64,000 nucleotides of DNA from Pictodentalium vernedei (lineage: Eukaryota > Mollusca > Scaphopoda > Dentaliida > Dentaliidae): assembly GCA_031216915.1 (NCBI GenBank), contig CM062289.1, forward strand, positions 253,947,113 to 254,011,112, in the 5' to 3' direction. Positions 45,140 through 56,050 of this stretch are shown piece after piece. A program made the position numbers and the translations under genes. The notes below the pieces were generated by a model. The model worked only from the letters and a program-made list of their open reading frames with translations. It did not search any database and was not told the DNA's origin. Positions within the stretch are counted from its first letter, which is position 1. Each line of letters begins with the position of its first letter.

Positions 45140-45490
45140 TTATTTATCTATTTAGAGGGGTTTAATGGCACTTTTGACAGCCAGGGTCACCTCGTGTCGG
45201 ACAGTTTTACAAGTGGAGGAAGCAGGAGTACCTGGAGAGAACCACCGAGCAATGGCAAGCAACTGTCAGGCTCCCTAACATACTAACTCCACACAAGCAG
45301 GGTTAGCATTGGCTGAAGACAAGTGCACCATCGACATGCAGTCTGCCTTAGTACACAATGCCATCGTGCCCAGTGGGCAGTGGGGGGGGGGGGGGGGGGT
45401 GAAGTGTCTTACCCATGGACACAACACAGTTGCTGCAGGTGGGATTTGAACTGAAGCCTGCACCTCTACCTACTAAGCCACCACTCCCCC
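45140..45490 (-). mobile_element. tRNA-derived SINE (family S1), copy 2
   Basis: Same order as the copy at 39212-39586, with the head at the right (tggcttagtagg as A box, near 45470-45481) and a tail to the left. Imperfect 12-bp target duplications flank it: agattacagtgg (45128-45139) and agattaccatgg (45491-45502). The two mismatches suggest an older insertion. A long G run lies at about 45384-45400. Confidence 0.82.
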
Positions 45491-45502
45491 AGATTACCAT
45501 GG

Positions 45503-46230
45503 TCCCATAAATCTATTTGACATACTGATACTAGATGGTATATAAGAAAACCACCCAGCCAAAATACTATAAACCTGAGGATAGAATTATACAAATGTGA
45601 CATCTGGCATTTCCGAAGGGAATATACCTGAAGCAGGTCAGTAATAACAATTTCCCTTTGTAGAGATGGGCAATAAAACTTGTCAAAGCTTGATTAAAGA
45701 GTTTAATGCAACAAATATTGTTCTTTGTATTTCTTAAAAATAAGATTCTTAATTAAAAATATGGTAAGTACTAAATGTGTCATGTTCTTCACTCTCAGGA
45801 ACTTTCTTCCTACGGTGATGTCTGTTCAGGTATAGTGACCTCACCTTATGGCTCACACACTTTATGTTACCAGACAGTACTGCAGCAGAACATTTTCCTC
45901 AGGAGAGATCCATATTCCATAATAGAATAAATGTAGATTTTCTAGCTGCAGAATGCAATGTATATAATTTTTTTTATAAATTTCCAAGAAAAAAGCAAAA
46001 GAAGCAATTACAAGTATTCAGCTCATGGACCAGTGAGTTGAGCTTAGGGGTCCAGAAGCTTCAACTTCTGCATTTCCTCGAGACTCTATAATGTGGGATG
46101 GTACAATCCACTCTCCTTGTCCTGTTACACAAAATTTCACACACAAGAATTACATTGTATTAACAGGTCAACAAGTTAACTCTTTCGACAAGGAATTTAT
46201 GCTGGAAGGAAAAATTGGCTTTCAGTGATA
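45503..46230. other. Unclassified non-coding sequence
   Basis: No gene or repeat recognised; the plus-strand frame at 45864-46091 has no identifiable domain. Confidence 0.45.
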
Positions 46231-46448
46231 TTGTTTGATTTGTTTTATTGGGGATTAATGACACTTGACTGCCAAGGTCACCTTGTGTTGGGCAGTTTTA
46301 TGAGTGGAGGAAGCTGGAGTACCCGGAGAGAACCACAACTGTCTGATTTCCCAACATACTAACTCCACACAAGCAGGGTTAGCATTGGTTGAAGACAAGT
46401 GAACCATCGATGTGAAGTACGCCATAGTACACAGCGCCACCGTGCTTC
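46231..46448 (-). mobile_element. SINE family S1, 5'-truncated copy 3
   Basis: Shares the body (caccttgtgttgggcagttt, ggaggaagctggagtacc, ctccacacaagcagggttag) and tail with the two longer copies but lacks the tRNA-like head, as expected for 5' truncation on insertion. Confidence 0.75.
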
Positions 46449-47328
46449 CACCTGGGCAATTAGGATTAACTGGTAGAGTGCTAAATTATTTTTCAAAAGT
46501 GATTTGTAACATGAGTATTTTTTTCAAAGATTCCACAAAGTTAATGAAGAGGTGCCTTAGCGTACGAAGAATTTGTTGATAATTGTTCTACAATTTATTG
46601 AACAGGCAAAAAACTGTAACAAAACAATATTGTTCAAACATTTTTTTCTACAGCTGAGCATACAAGCTAATTTGTTAAATGTAAAGTAACTAAAGTGGCT
46701 TTCAGTACTTTCCAAAAAAGCCATGATAGTGTATTCTAGCACTCAACCAGTGCAGATTAGTTTTTGAGCAGCTTGCCTAAGGTTATTAACATTGCCTCAG
46801 TACATGTAGAACTTGTCACAAAAAGTTAATTCTGGGCCAATTTGTTCATAGAGGACATGAATACTTTTATCTTCTGTTATATTGTTGTTTTATCACTTGA
46901 AGATCAGAGTTTTTCTTTCAATAGCAAATTGCGAGTGTGTAGGTTCTTAAAGGGTTTTGAACAATTAGCTTGTTCATTAATGCCATTTTATAGCAGCATA
47001 ATGTCCTTTATGGTAATAAGAATATTGCCTACTGAAAGGTCCTGCTGGGTTTTACTGTCACAAAGTGCTCATACATGTTGAATTTGTAATCCTTTAATTG
47101 CTTTAGAATTAAGTGTTTACTTAATGCATTTCCACTAAAATTATAGGTTAAAGTTGGATGTTTGAATGTGAATAGATAGGGATAGATGTGAGTTAAGTGT
47201 AAAGACAGCTGAATCTATTAACTTACTAGGTTGAACGAGAGTCTAATGACATCCATACCCCCCTCTGACTTTTATGTTATAATAGGAATAAGCATATGAG
47301 GTAACCAAGACAGTTGATTCGGACTTTG
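46449..47328. other. Unclassified non-coding sequence
   Basis: AT-rich with no recognisable gene. The frame at 46842-47081 shows no domain. Confidence 0.45.
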
Positions 47329-47541
47329 TTACAAAATTTTAAAACCTGATTCACTTTGAGAATTGTTCTTAACATGCTTTTCACCCTTCTCGTGTGATCT
47401 GACTGCTGCAACACCCCTATTTGCAATACTGAACATTTTCATGCAAAGTCTGCATCGTTCTTGAGTTGGGTCACCTTTCACACGTTCCAGCCACTTAAAA
47501 TCAGACAACCACGCATCACTAAATTTACACTTTCTTGACAT
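47329..47541 (-). CDS. Zinc-finger first exon of a hAT/ZNF862-type protein
   Basis: A 70-codon frame from an ATG. The product MSRKCKFSDAWLSDFKWLER leads into a BED/TTF-like finger C30-x2-C33-x16-H50-x5-H56 containing RGVAAVRSHEKGEKH. Such short N-terminal exons precede transposase-derived domains in many invertebrate proteins. A donor-like cag|gttt lies three codons before the stop, so this may be a first coding exon whose partner is outside the window or lost. It shows no internal break, unlike its relative at 56974-57385. Confidence 0.55.
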   Translation of the reverse strand: MSRKCKFSDAWLSDFKWLERVKGDPTQERCRLCMKMFSIANRGVAAVRSHEKGEKHVKNNSQSESGFKIL

Positions 47542-49119
47542 GTTTTCTGTGTTTTCACAAACAGGTCAAATGAAAAACGCTCAGTCATGTTTACTGCGAC
47601 ACATGTGAGAATGATATGCGCAAATAAAATTATCATACTCAGATATAATAACTCTTCAGGTCAGGACTTGGTGAATAATAAAGTATACCTTAATAAATAA
47701 CTTAAATTATCTGTAGCTTTCAATCGTATTTCAAAATGCAAATAGTTTTATTTAAAGTAATAATTCTCACGCATTCTCTTCAGCGTCAATTGAAAACACT
47801 GCATTACAGCAGTAATTTATTCGGATTACTTCATTCTGGAAGTGTGCAATCTAGTGTACAATCTATTGAGCCACAACTGAAGAAGTCATGCACAACTTCG
47901 GAGGTTCGCTGGTGTAACTGGTGTATGAACACATCTGAGAGTTGTGCAGTGCATTCAGACCTTTTTTGAGTCATGGTCTGTTCTCATATTGTTTTGACCT
48001 GCAAAGTGAGAGAACAGTGCGTATTGTCAATGTTACTTTTGGCAAAAATAAAGACTCTTTTTATGCTACAGTCAACATTATAGGAAATCCATGATTTTCC
48101 ATGACCTGACAAGGAATTTCATGACTTTCCAGGGCTGGAAAAATATTTTTCAAATTCCATGATTTTCCAGGACCTTGGGAACCCTGTATTTTAAATTCCA
48201 ACTCAATTTAAATTTAGTTTCAAGATGAAATTGAATAAAATATATCAAAGGGCAATTAAATAACATATATTTATTTTCTTGATTTAATTACTGATTTATG
48301 TTCTAACTCGGATTTTCGATTCAAAATCCACGTGGATATACAGGTCAAAACAAAAGTAGGTCCCATTTTGTACACAGTAATTCAGATTGTTTTCATTGTG
48401 GGGCAGAAATCAAAGACCGAAAATACATTCATAATGGCTATGTTTTCAAATAGCTTCTTACACTGCAATTCACTCAATTTCGTAGATTCGTATTCACACG
48501 TCTAGTGGCGGAAACTCCTGAATGGAAAAATGTAATGGATCACAAATGATAACCAATCCCAGAAGTCCATGCACAAAATGACCATACCCTATTTTTAGAT
48601 TGTTTGCATAAATAAATAGCATGCACAACAGACTGAAGTTATACTTCGACTGAAAACAATCGGCTGAGTGTATTTTATTTTCATTTGTTATTGTCTACTT
48701 TGTGTTGACAGTGAATAAAGAAGAATTGGGTAACTAGATTGTTTACAAATGAGCTGACAGTGATATCAAACGATGAAACAGCAATTTATAGTACTGGTGA
48801 GGTGCTGTCAGTGTAACTTGTACTGGGATTAGGATATGATAAATGTTGCATAATCGACAAATCATTTCAATACTACTGCAAATCATTGTGGCAACTTATT
48901 AAGCTTGTTACTGCTTGTATTAGGTCGTAAAGGTAAATATGAACTCCTTTTTTCTGATCCTGTAGTGTTCCATGTAACCGTCGGCACAAAACGATGTTCA
49001 AACACTTCTTCTGATGGTCAATCGATGGCTTAAAATCAGCCGATGTCAGATATGATTGTCGAACATCAGTTAATCGCCACATAACATCATAATCAAACCG
49101 GACGTATTAGCAATGTAAC
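47542..49119. other. Non-coding sequence with a hAT-type terminal fragment
   Basis: At 48062-48190 the minus strand reads cagggttcccaaggtcctgg followed by repeated 'ccatgattttcc/ccatgactttcc' phrases, a pattern common at the ends of hAT-type elements; related starts occur at 58218 and 60881. The rest has no gene or repeat I recognise. Confidence 0.5.
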
Positions 49120-50455
49120 TTGTCCAATATCTTTCGAGCATTTATTTCTGAAGATATCAAGCAAATAAGTGCAATTTTCATTAGAAAGTTTGAGACAACA
49201 GGGTACCATATCTCAGGATAACTTGATTTAACATGTGAACTACACTTTTTTCTTGAACTTCAAACCAAGTTTCAAAGAACATACTGAATAACGTAGGAGT
49301 TAAGTCAATAAGATGTGTGTGATGGATGAATGGCCCACTGGATGGACACCATTTCAATATCTACATCACCAATTTGGAAATACACAAAATACCTCCTGAA
49401 AATCTAAATAATTGTTGGTTGTTGAAAATAACGTAAGAAACACATGTAAATTTTGCTATTTCCAAGGGCTGTAACCACAGAAAATTTGTTGCATCAAAAA
49501 TTCCTAACCACCTGCACATCTACACTTGATACTTCAGACCAAGTTTCATAAAAATCCAATAAAAAATGTAGGAGGAGTTAAGCAGACAAGCCTTTGTGAT
49601 GGAAATTTCTCTATTTCCAAGGGCTGTAGCCAGCAAAATTTGTCGCATCCAAATTTCCTGACTACATGCACATCTTCACTTGAACCTGATACTTCAGACC
49701 AAGTTTCGTAAAAATCTAATGAAAACTGTAGGAAGAGTTAAGCGGACAAAGTTTGTGACAGATGGAAAGAAGGACAGATGGATGGACAGACAAACGCCAT
49801 TTCAATAGCCCCCTCCTGACATCGTTGGCTGGGGATACATCATTTAATTTCTTTAATTGCAACTGAAGATATCTCCCAAAACCCTTCCTTTTGCAAAATT
49901 CAAAGTCAACAAGGGCTATAACTCTGAAACAAATATTTGAATCGAAACTTCCTTTCCATATGCACATGTACACATCATACTCATATTGCACACCAAGTTT
50001 CGTAAAAATCCAATGAAAAATGCATGAGGAGTTAAGTGGAGAAGCATTTATGATGGAAAGTTTGCTATTACCAAGGGCCGTAACCACACAAAGTTCTTCG
50101 CATCGAAAATTCCTGACCACATGCACATCTACACTTGATATTGATACTTCAGACCAAGTTTTGTAAAAATCCAATAAAAAATGTAGGAGGAGTTAAGCGG
50201 AAAAGCCTTTGTGATGAAAATTTTGCTATTTCTAAGGGCCGTAACCAAGCAAAATTTGTCGCACTGAAAATTTCTGATCACATCTACACTTGATACTGAT
50301 ACTTCAGACCAAGTTTCGTAAAAATCTACTGAAAAGTGTAGGAGTTAAGTGAGCAAAGTTTGTGATGGACGGACGTACAGACGGCAGACGCAGGGACTGA
50401 TGGATGGACACCATTTCAATACACCCCTCCCGACTTCATTGGCGGGGCATAAAAA
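49120..50455 (+). repeat. Repeat R3 (two adjacent copies, tandem units of about 170-190 bp)
   Basis: Units share 'cagaccaagtttcgtaaaaatc', 'tgtaggaggagttaag', 'gcaaaatttgtcgca' and 'acatgcacatctacacttga'. Each copy ends with a gacagacggacaga-like tract, 'ccatttcaata' and a short terminal block 'cccctcc.gac..cattggcggggcat' (about 49800-49835 and 50424-50452). The left end is poorly defined. Architecture parallels R1, R2 and R7. Confidence 0.75.
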
Positions 50456-50732
50456 AAATTAAAATTTTTTAGTAAATTTTGTTTCTTAACATACCTACCA
50501 CAATTGTTTACAATTGGCTGTAACATAAGTGCAAGCCCTACTTCGGAACTAACTCAAGCTTTTAGAATCTTTTCCAAACGAGCTGGAAAAGTACTAGAGT
50601 GCAAAAGCATGAAAAAGATCGAAAAAAGGGTCGAGCGAGACCAGCGCTCAAAATTACAGGTACTCTCTCTGCACACCTCTTGCGTTTACCGAGCGCATGC
50701 GCAACAACCGTGATGTCAATTCCGTATTTCCA
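50456..50732 (+). repeat. E3 inverted terminal repeat, window-left (element 3' end)
   Basis: Inverse of 56051-56307. About four differences in 215 aligned bases, all transitions. It has an outer extension of about 25 bases relative to the other end, as in DIRS-1. Confidence 0.92.
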
Positions 50733-50753
50733 CCAATGAGAAGTTTGTGATTT

Positions 50754-50803
50754 AGCGGGGAGGCATCGATATCAAAGATATCCCCAAGGAGGGTGGGCCT
50801 CCG
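50754..50803. promoter_or_regulatory. E3 conserved block between terminal repeat and ICR
   Basis: agcggggagg, then the 6-bp stem gatatc-aaa-gatatc, then ggagggtgggcctcc. Same place and order as in E1 and E2. Confidence 0.5.
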
Positions 50804-50895
50804 GTAAACAATTGTGGTAGGTATGTTAAGAAACAAAAATTACTAAAAAATTTTAATTTCTTTTCAACCTACTCACAATTGTTTACAATTGGCTG
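50804..50895. other. E3 internal complementary region
   Basis: The first half is the inverse of the outer left end (50456-50513) and the second half of the outer right end (56269-56307). About 92 bp, matching the DIRS-1 model. Confidence 0.9.
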
Positions 50896-51058
50896 AATAA
50901 ACAATAGGAGGAGGTGAATCAAATAACCAATACCAACAAGAGTAGCAGAACGAAAGCAAGGATGGCAGAGAACAATAACGAAAACCTGTAATGAAGATAG
51001 AGAGAAGGCACCTGAAAAGAACAAGGCTGAGCGAAGCGGAACCTCGACAAAAACAATT

Positions 51059-52514
51059 TTAACGAGGGTGCACAACAGCCTGAGCAGCAACAAGAGGGCC
51101 TAAAGAATAAAGGTCCTCAGATTGCTGCTGAAGGTGGCGGAGATAAAAGGAGGAGAAGGTAGAAGCATTCCTCCAGTAAGCCGCATTCATAACATCCCGG
51201 AGCGAAACAGAATTGGAGAACGCCCAGGATGTAGAAATGGCACGAACCTCATGAGCATTAAGCCGGTTCGAAACAAGATCCGACACAGACAAGCGAGAAT
51301 AAGCCAGCTTGATTGCAAGACAGATCCACCTGGAAATAGAATGGGAAGAGATAGACTGCCTCTTAGGAATGAGAGACAAAAAGAATCTCTTCTGACCCCT
51401 CTTAATGAACTGAGTGCGAGTAATGTAAGTCTTGATCGCACGAACAGGACAAAGAAGAGGCCTCCGGCCATCTACAGCAGGGAGAGCCCAAATGCAGATG
51501 GGAGGAGGTACCGAATCAGGAAGTTGATTCTTAGCCAGAAAAGAGCAATCAGTAGTGAAGGTGACACTGTCAGCCTCATTTCGGAAGAAGGCAGAATCAA
51601 CAGATAGTGCATGAAGCTCACTGACTCGACGAGCAGAAGCAAAAGCTAGAAGAAAAGCCATCTTATAGGTGAGAAAACGCATGTCGGTCTCAGATAAAGG
51701 CTCGAAAGGCGCCCCCTCCAAACAGTGCAACACCCATGCCAAGTTCCACTTGGGTGTAAGACGCAAAACTCGAGGCCTCTTCAAAGAAAAGTGCCGAATA
51801 AGTTTGGAGAGAAAAAGATTACGACCGATGCACCGCTTTCCCACATAAGAGAAAGTATCAGACAGCATAGATCGATAGCCCTTAATCGTAATAGGCTGGA
51901 GGCCATTGGAGTCAAAAAGAAAAACCCAGAAAATCCGCAATTTAAGCGATTGACGGATCACGGTAATTCACATTGTGATCTGCACACCAGCGGCAGAAAA
52001 CCTTCCACTTGGCGGCATAAGTCACGCCAGTGGAATGTCGCCGCGATGCAGAAATGCACTCCACTGATCGTCTCGAAAAACCTCTACGTCGGAGACTGGA
52101 CCTGATAAAAGACAGGCGTGAAGGGACAGGCTCGCCAGGCTGTTGTGATACTTCCTGGGACGACCCTGTGAAAGAAGATCGCGACGTAGAGGTAGATGAA
52201 TCGGTCGATCGGCCAATAGAGGCCGCAGCAGATTGATTCACACCCTCTGTGGAGACAGGGGTGTAATCAGAATGATCCTGCAACTGCAAGCACGAATCTT
52301 CGCTAATACTTGAGGAAGAATCGGTGGAGGAAAGGCATAGCCGATCCAACCTGTCCAGTCCAGAGACAGAGCGTCTACTGCAAATGCCAGAGGATCTGGA
52401 CAAGGAGAGACAAAGGTCTCTACCTGATGATTCCAGCGAGTAGCGAAAAGGTCGACCTGAGGACGGCCCCACTGCTCGCAAATCGCCTGAAACACCGACC
52501 GATGTAGCATCCAT
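51059..52514 (-). CDS. E3 tyrosine recombinase module
   Basis: The conserved core shows the first catalytic Arg region FASARRVSELHALS, the HxxR box HEVRAISTSWAF and the terminal Tyr region STFSSFYLRHL. The N-terminal part (to about 52514) is Ser/Arg-rich and overlaps the end of the reverse transcriptase-RNase H frame by about 270 bases, a feature known for DIRS elements. Close in sequence to the E1 recombinase. Confidence 0.85.
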
Positions 52515-54109
52515 TCAGTTGGAAGGACACTGTCACGTCGGGACAGGGAGTCTGCTAGGACGTTGAGACGCCCGGGAATGTGTCGAATGGACACCCGAGC
52601 GTTCACATCTCGCGCCAACAGAAGAAGATCCCGAGACAGCCGATACATGGGAATCGAATGTGTGCCTCCTTGATTCCGTAGGTAGGCCACTACTGTCGAA
52701 TTGTCCGAAAGAAGTAGGACAACATGGTCCGACAGATGAGGGATCCAAAGCCGAAAACTCAACAGAAGACCAAGGAGCTCTTTCTGGTTGATATGAAGGC
52801 CCACCTGCTCGCTGTCCCACTCTCCTTGAGTAGACAGACCGAGAGGATCCAACGTCGCACCCCAGCCCCGATCGCTGGCATCCGCAGTAAGGATGCGATC
52901 GGCCAAAGGAAGATCCAACGGAACACCCTGTGTCAGCCAGGGAATATCTGCCCAAGGGCGGAGGTGACAAAGCAGAGACCGAGGAATAGTGAGTTCCAGG
53001 TCCAGCGGATCTACATTCGGACGCCAATGATCCAACAGGAAGTGTTGGAGAGGTCGGACAAACAAGCGACCGAGCGGAATGAGATCTGTCACCGAACCGC
53101 AAAGGCCCAGCATCCGAAGGAAAGTCCTGGCCGAGACCGAGGAAGATTGAAGCAGGTCCCGAGTCAAGGCGGAAAGAATCGTCGCCCGAGCATGGGGGAC
53201 CGACACTACATTGTGAAGAGTGTCGAAATCCATCCCCAAATGACGGAATCGCTGAGAAGGAAGAAGATCCGACTTCTCACGATTGACTCTGAAACCCAGC
53301 AACGCTAGCAGGCAAAGAAACTGCCGGACATCAAACTCCAGAACAGCAGCATCGTGGTGCCATTGGAGGATGTCGTCTAGGTAGGCTGACGAAGTCACTG
53401 CCGACTGAGTGCGGTGGAAAGCAAGCACATGGGACATCAGTCGGGTGAAGGCCCAAGGAGCCAGGTTCAAACCGAACGGGAGAGCTCTGAATTGAAAAAC
53501 TTGACCCCGAAACGAGAACCGAAGGTATTTCCGTGACGCCAGATGAATGGGTACATGCAAGTATGCATCCTTCAGGTCGATACTGGCCGCAAAAACGCCC
53601 TGATGAACTGAACGTCGAACTGACCAGAAAGTCTCCATACTGAAACGAGGAGCTATTATGTACTCGTTCAGGGTACTCAGATCGATGACAGGACGATATT
53701 GGCCGTTTTTCTTCGGCACCAAGAAAAGTCTCGAGTAAAACCCCGGTGAAAGGGTGTTCCTGACCACCTCGATCGCCCCTTTGGTGAGGAGATTGTCGAT
53801 CTCCTGCACCAGAAGGTCCCGACGCAGAGAATCGGAAGGGACCTGAATCGGAAGGGGCACCCGAGATAAACTGGGGTGCCGATGGAAGGACAGTCGCCGA
53901 CCGGATTGAATGACATCGAGGACCCAAGAGTCCGACGTTATCTCTGTCCAACGGTCGTAAAACAGCGACAGCCTTCCCCTGACTGGAGGCAAATCGAGGT
54001 GAGAACCTTCACTTGCGGCCTCGACGAGGCCCCCGAGAGGAGAAACCACCTCGGGAAGTGACAGAGTCCTGAGACTTTCCAGCCTGAGGCTGCCAGCAAG
54101 CCTGGCCAC
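52238..54109 (-). CDS. E3 reverse transcriptase-RNase H module
   Basis: A 623-codon open frame with YRPVIDLSTLN, ASIDLKDAYLHVPIH, FGLNLAPWAFTRLMSH and active-site AYLDDILQ (reverse transcriptase, roughly residues 120-300). RNase H follows (TADASDRGWGATL, INQKELLGLLL, LSDNSTVVAYLRNQGGTHS, RHIPGRLNVLADSLSRR; roughly 390-540). The tail has FVSPCPDPLAFAVDALS, a segment shared with E1. Confidence 0.93.
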   Translation of the reverse strand: MARLAGSLRLESLRTLSLPEVVSPLGGLVEAASEGSHLDLPPVRGRLSLFYDRWTEITSDSWVLDVIQSGRRLSFHRHPSLSRVPLPIQVPSDSLRRDLLVQEIDNLLTKGAIEVVRNTLSPGFYSRLFLVPKKNGQYRPVIDLSTLNEYIIAPRFSMETFWSVRRSVHQGVFAASIDLKDAYLHVPIHLASRKYLRFSFRGQVFQFRALPFGLNLAPWAFTRLMSHVLAFHRTQSAVTSSAYLDDILQWHHDAAVLEFDVRQFLCLLALLGFRVNREKSDLLPSQRFRHLGMDFDTLHNVVSVPHARATILSALTRDLLQSSSVSARTFLRMLGLCGSVTDLIPLGRLFVRPLQHFLLDHWRPNVDPLDLELTIPRSLLCHLRPWADIPWLTQGVPLDLPLADRILTADASDRGWGATLDPLGLSTQGEWDSEQVGLHINQKELLGLLLSFRLWIPHLSDHVVLLLSDNSTVVAYLRNQGGTHSIPMYRLSRDLLLLARDVNARVSIRHIPGRLNVLADSLSRRDSVLPTEWMLHRSVFQAICEQWGRPQVDLFATRWNHQVETFVSPCPDPLAFAVDALSLDWTGWIGYAFPPPILPQVLAKIRACSCRIILITPLSPQRV

Positions 54110-54123
54110 GTCGGCGCTTCTTA

Positions 54124-54654
54124 TCAGCAGAAGGAGCAGACGGAGCTGATTTTGGCGTCTAAGCCCTGGAAGGACTCAACAACCTGAGCCGATTGCAGAG
54201 GATGCAAAGCCCCGGAGCTAGAAGGCTCAACAGGGTTACGGCGCTCCACAGTGGACCGCGGCTGGACGGTCACAGAAGGCTGGTCAGAAGGTTGAACGTC
54301 CGGCAATAAGCCAAAGACGAAACCCAAAGCCTGCGCCAAGACTGACGAGGGGGGCCCATCACCTTCAAGATACTCGTCATCCTCCGTAGCAGAGGAGACG
54401 TAGCCCAACTCGGGCTGACCAGCAGAAACCTCCTGTGAATACTGTGCAGTATCCAAGGGGCCAGGCGAGACATCTCGGCGACCGACCAAAGGAGATTGTG
54501 CCTCAGGAGGCACAGGGAGGCCAACTTGAGGGTTGCCAGAAAGCAACCGGGTGAGCGCCAAAACGGCCTGGCGCAGATCACCCTGAGAATCCGTCGCAGC
54601 AGAATCGCCCGACGGAGTGTCCTCCCAATGGACCCTTCTGGTAGAAGAACCCAA
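54124..54654 (-). CDS. E3 Gag-like module, C-terminal half
   Basis: Product with GYVSSATEDDEYLE and ALGFVFGLLPDVQPSDQPSV, matching E2 at 36261-36821. Acidic then hydrophobic; no enzyme motif. By position it is the capsid-like part of Gag. Confidence 0.7.
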   Translation of the reverse strand: MGSSTRRVHWEDTPSGDSAATDSQGDLRQAVLALTRLLSGNPQVGLPVPPEAQSPLVGRRDVSPGPLDTAQYSQEVSAGQPELGYVSSATEDDEYLEGDGPPSSVLAQALGFVFGLLPDVQPSDQPSVTVQPRSTVERRNPVEPSSSGALHPLQSAQVVESFQGLDAKISSVCSFC

Positions 54655-54681
54655 ATCCTCAGAAGAGACCGACGTCGAACG

Positions 54682-55802
54682 TCAATCGGCAGACAGAATA
54701 GGGACACGGGGAGAAGACACCGGAGGATAGTCCCGATTGTGACGACCAGGGGCCATCACTGACCTCTGCGAAACAGAAGGTCCTGCCTGCAAATCCTCTA
54801 AAAAGACCGACGGCGCACGTCGATCGGTAGCTGGACCTAGGACACGGTGAGAAGACACCAGAGGATTGTCCCAAGAATGACAGGAACCTGTCATTGGCCT
54901 CTGCGCAGCAGACGGCCCCAACTGCCTATCCTCTGAGACCGACGGCAAGCATCGATCGACACCCAGACTCGGAACACAGTGAGGAATCACCAGAGGAAGG
55001 TTCCGAGAGGGACAGCTAACAGGGGCTGTCACTGACCGCTGCTGAACAGCAGGCCCTGGATGCCAACGTCCCAACACCATCCCGCTAGGCGGCACACTAG
55101 GGGAAGGTGGAACAATAAACGATTCACTCGAGGGATGAGGAATCGCTGCCGAAGCGACCGGCTGGCTCAACCGACTAGGAGCAAACCTAGCCAGATGAGA
55201 CGGAGCAGACAGCAAACCCGCACAGCCCCGCCGCGAGGCTGAGAACACACAGACACACCAGCAGATACAGCCTCAGTCCCCCGAGACTGTAGACCATCCC
55301 CAGAGGAGATGGAAGAGCCACCATCAGACAGAATAGGATCTGGAGTAGCAACTTCCTCAACAACGGTCGACGGTGTAGGAGGCAGATCGGAGAGGGTCAC
55401 CGAGCTGACCTCGGAAAAGCTCTCAACGAAAACAGACGCCTCAATAGTGACATCAGAAGACAAAGAGACCACGGTCTCCTCGTCAGGTATCACTGAACTA
55501 ACACCGCCAACAGTTGCAGAGGAACTCGCCACAGAAGGCAGATCCGAATCCTGTGTGACAGAGTCACCACGTGCACCAGCAGAAATGTCTGCTACGACAC
55601 GGCTACCCTTACCCCGAGAACGAGAGGTTCTATCTCTGGAAAGAACCACCTTGTTCACAGAAGCCCAGAATTTAGAGGACCAAACCCCACAAATACCACA
55701 TGATTGGGCCTGAGTGCAATTGTTGCAAGTGACACATGTGGAATGAGAGTCGTCCACATGCTTCACCTGCAAGCAAGAGGTACAAGGAATAGTCTTAGGC
55801 AT
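54682..55802 (-). CDS. E3 Gag-like module with N-terminal seven-cysteine domain
   Basis: The ATG at 55802 gives MPKTIPCTSCLQVK and a cysteine cluster with exactly the spacing seen in E1: C7-x2-C10-x12-C23-x2-C26-x2-C29-x5-C35-x2-C38-x2-W41-x4-W46. A low-complexity Ser/Val/Pro-rich region follows. A repeated segment of about 105 bases ('cgtcgatcgg', 'ggacacg.tgagaagacacc') occurs three times at about 54660-54990, so the Gag spacer is itself repetitive. Confidence 0.7.
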
Positions 55803-56050
55803 TATATCAAAATAATCAAGCTTCCCGCCGACGGAAAACAGCACAAAGGTCGTGTTCACACGTGGGGGAAAAACAAGATAAAGTGTGAAGAAACAAGCAA
55901 TAAAAATACAAATTAACATTAATAAACAATAATTTGGTAGCTTGACAAAAGGATACAATCCACTTGCACACTAAATATGTAGAATAAGTTGTTCACGAAG
56001 AATAAACAGCATAATTAGCACGAGTCACAAAAATTTCCGACCATGTACAA

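Noticed and set aside
50504-50713. 69-codon frame with a near-identical twin at 56075-56284 on the other strand
   Set aside because: Both are translations of E3's inverted terminal repeats; the similarity is of DNA, not of a protein gene.
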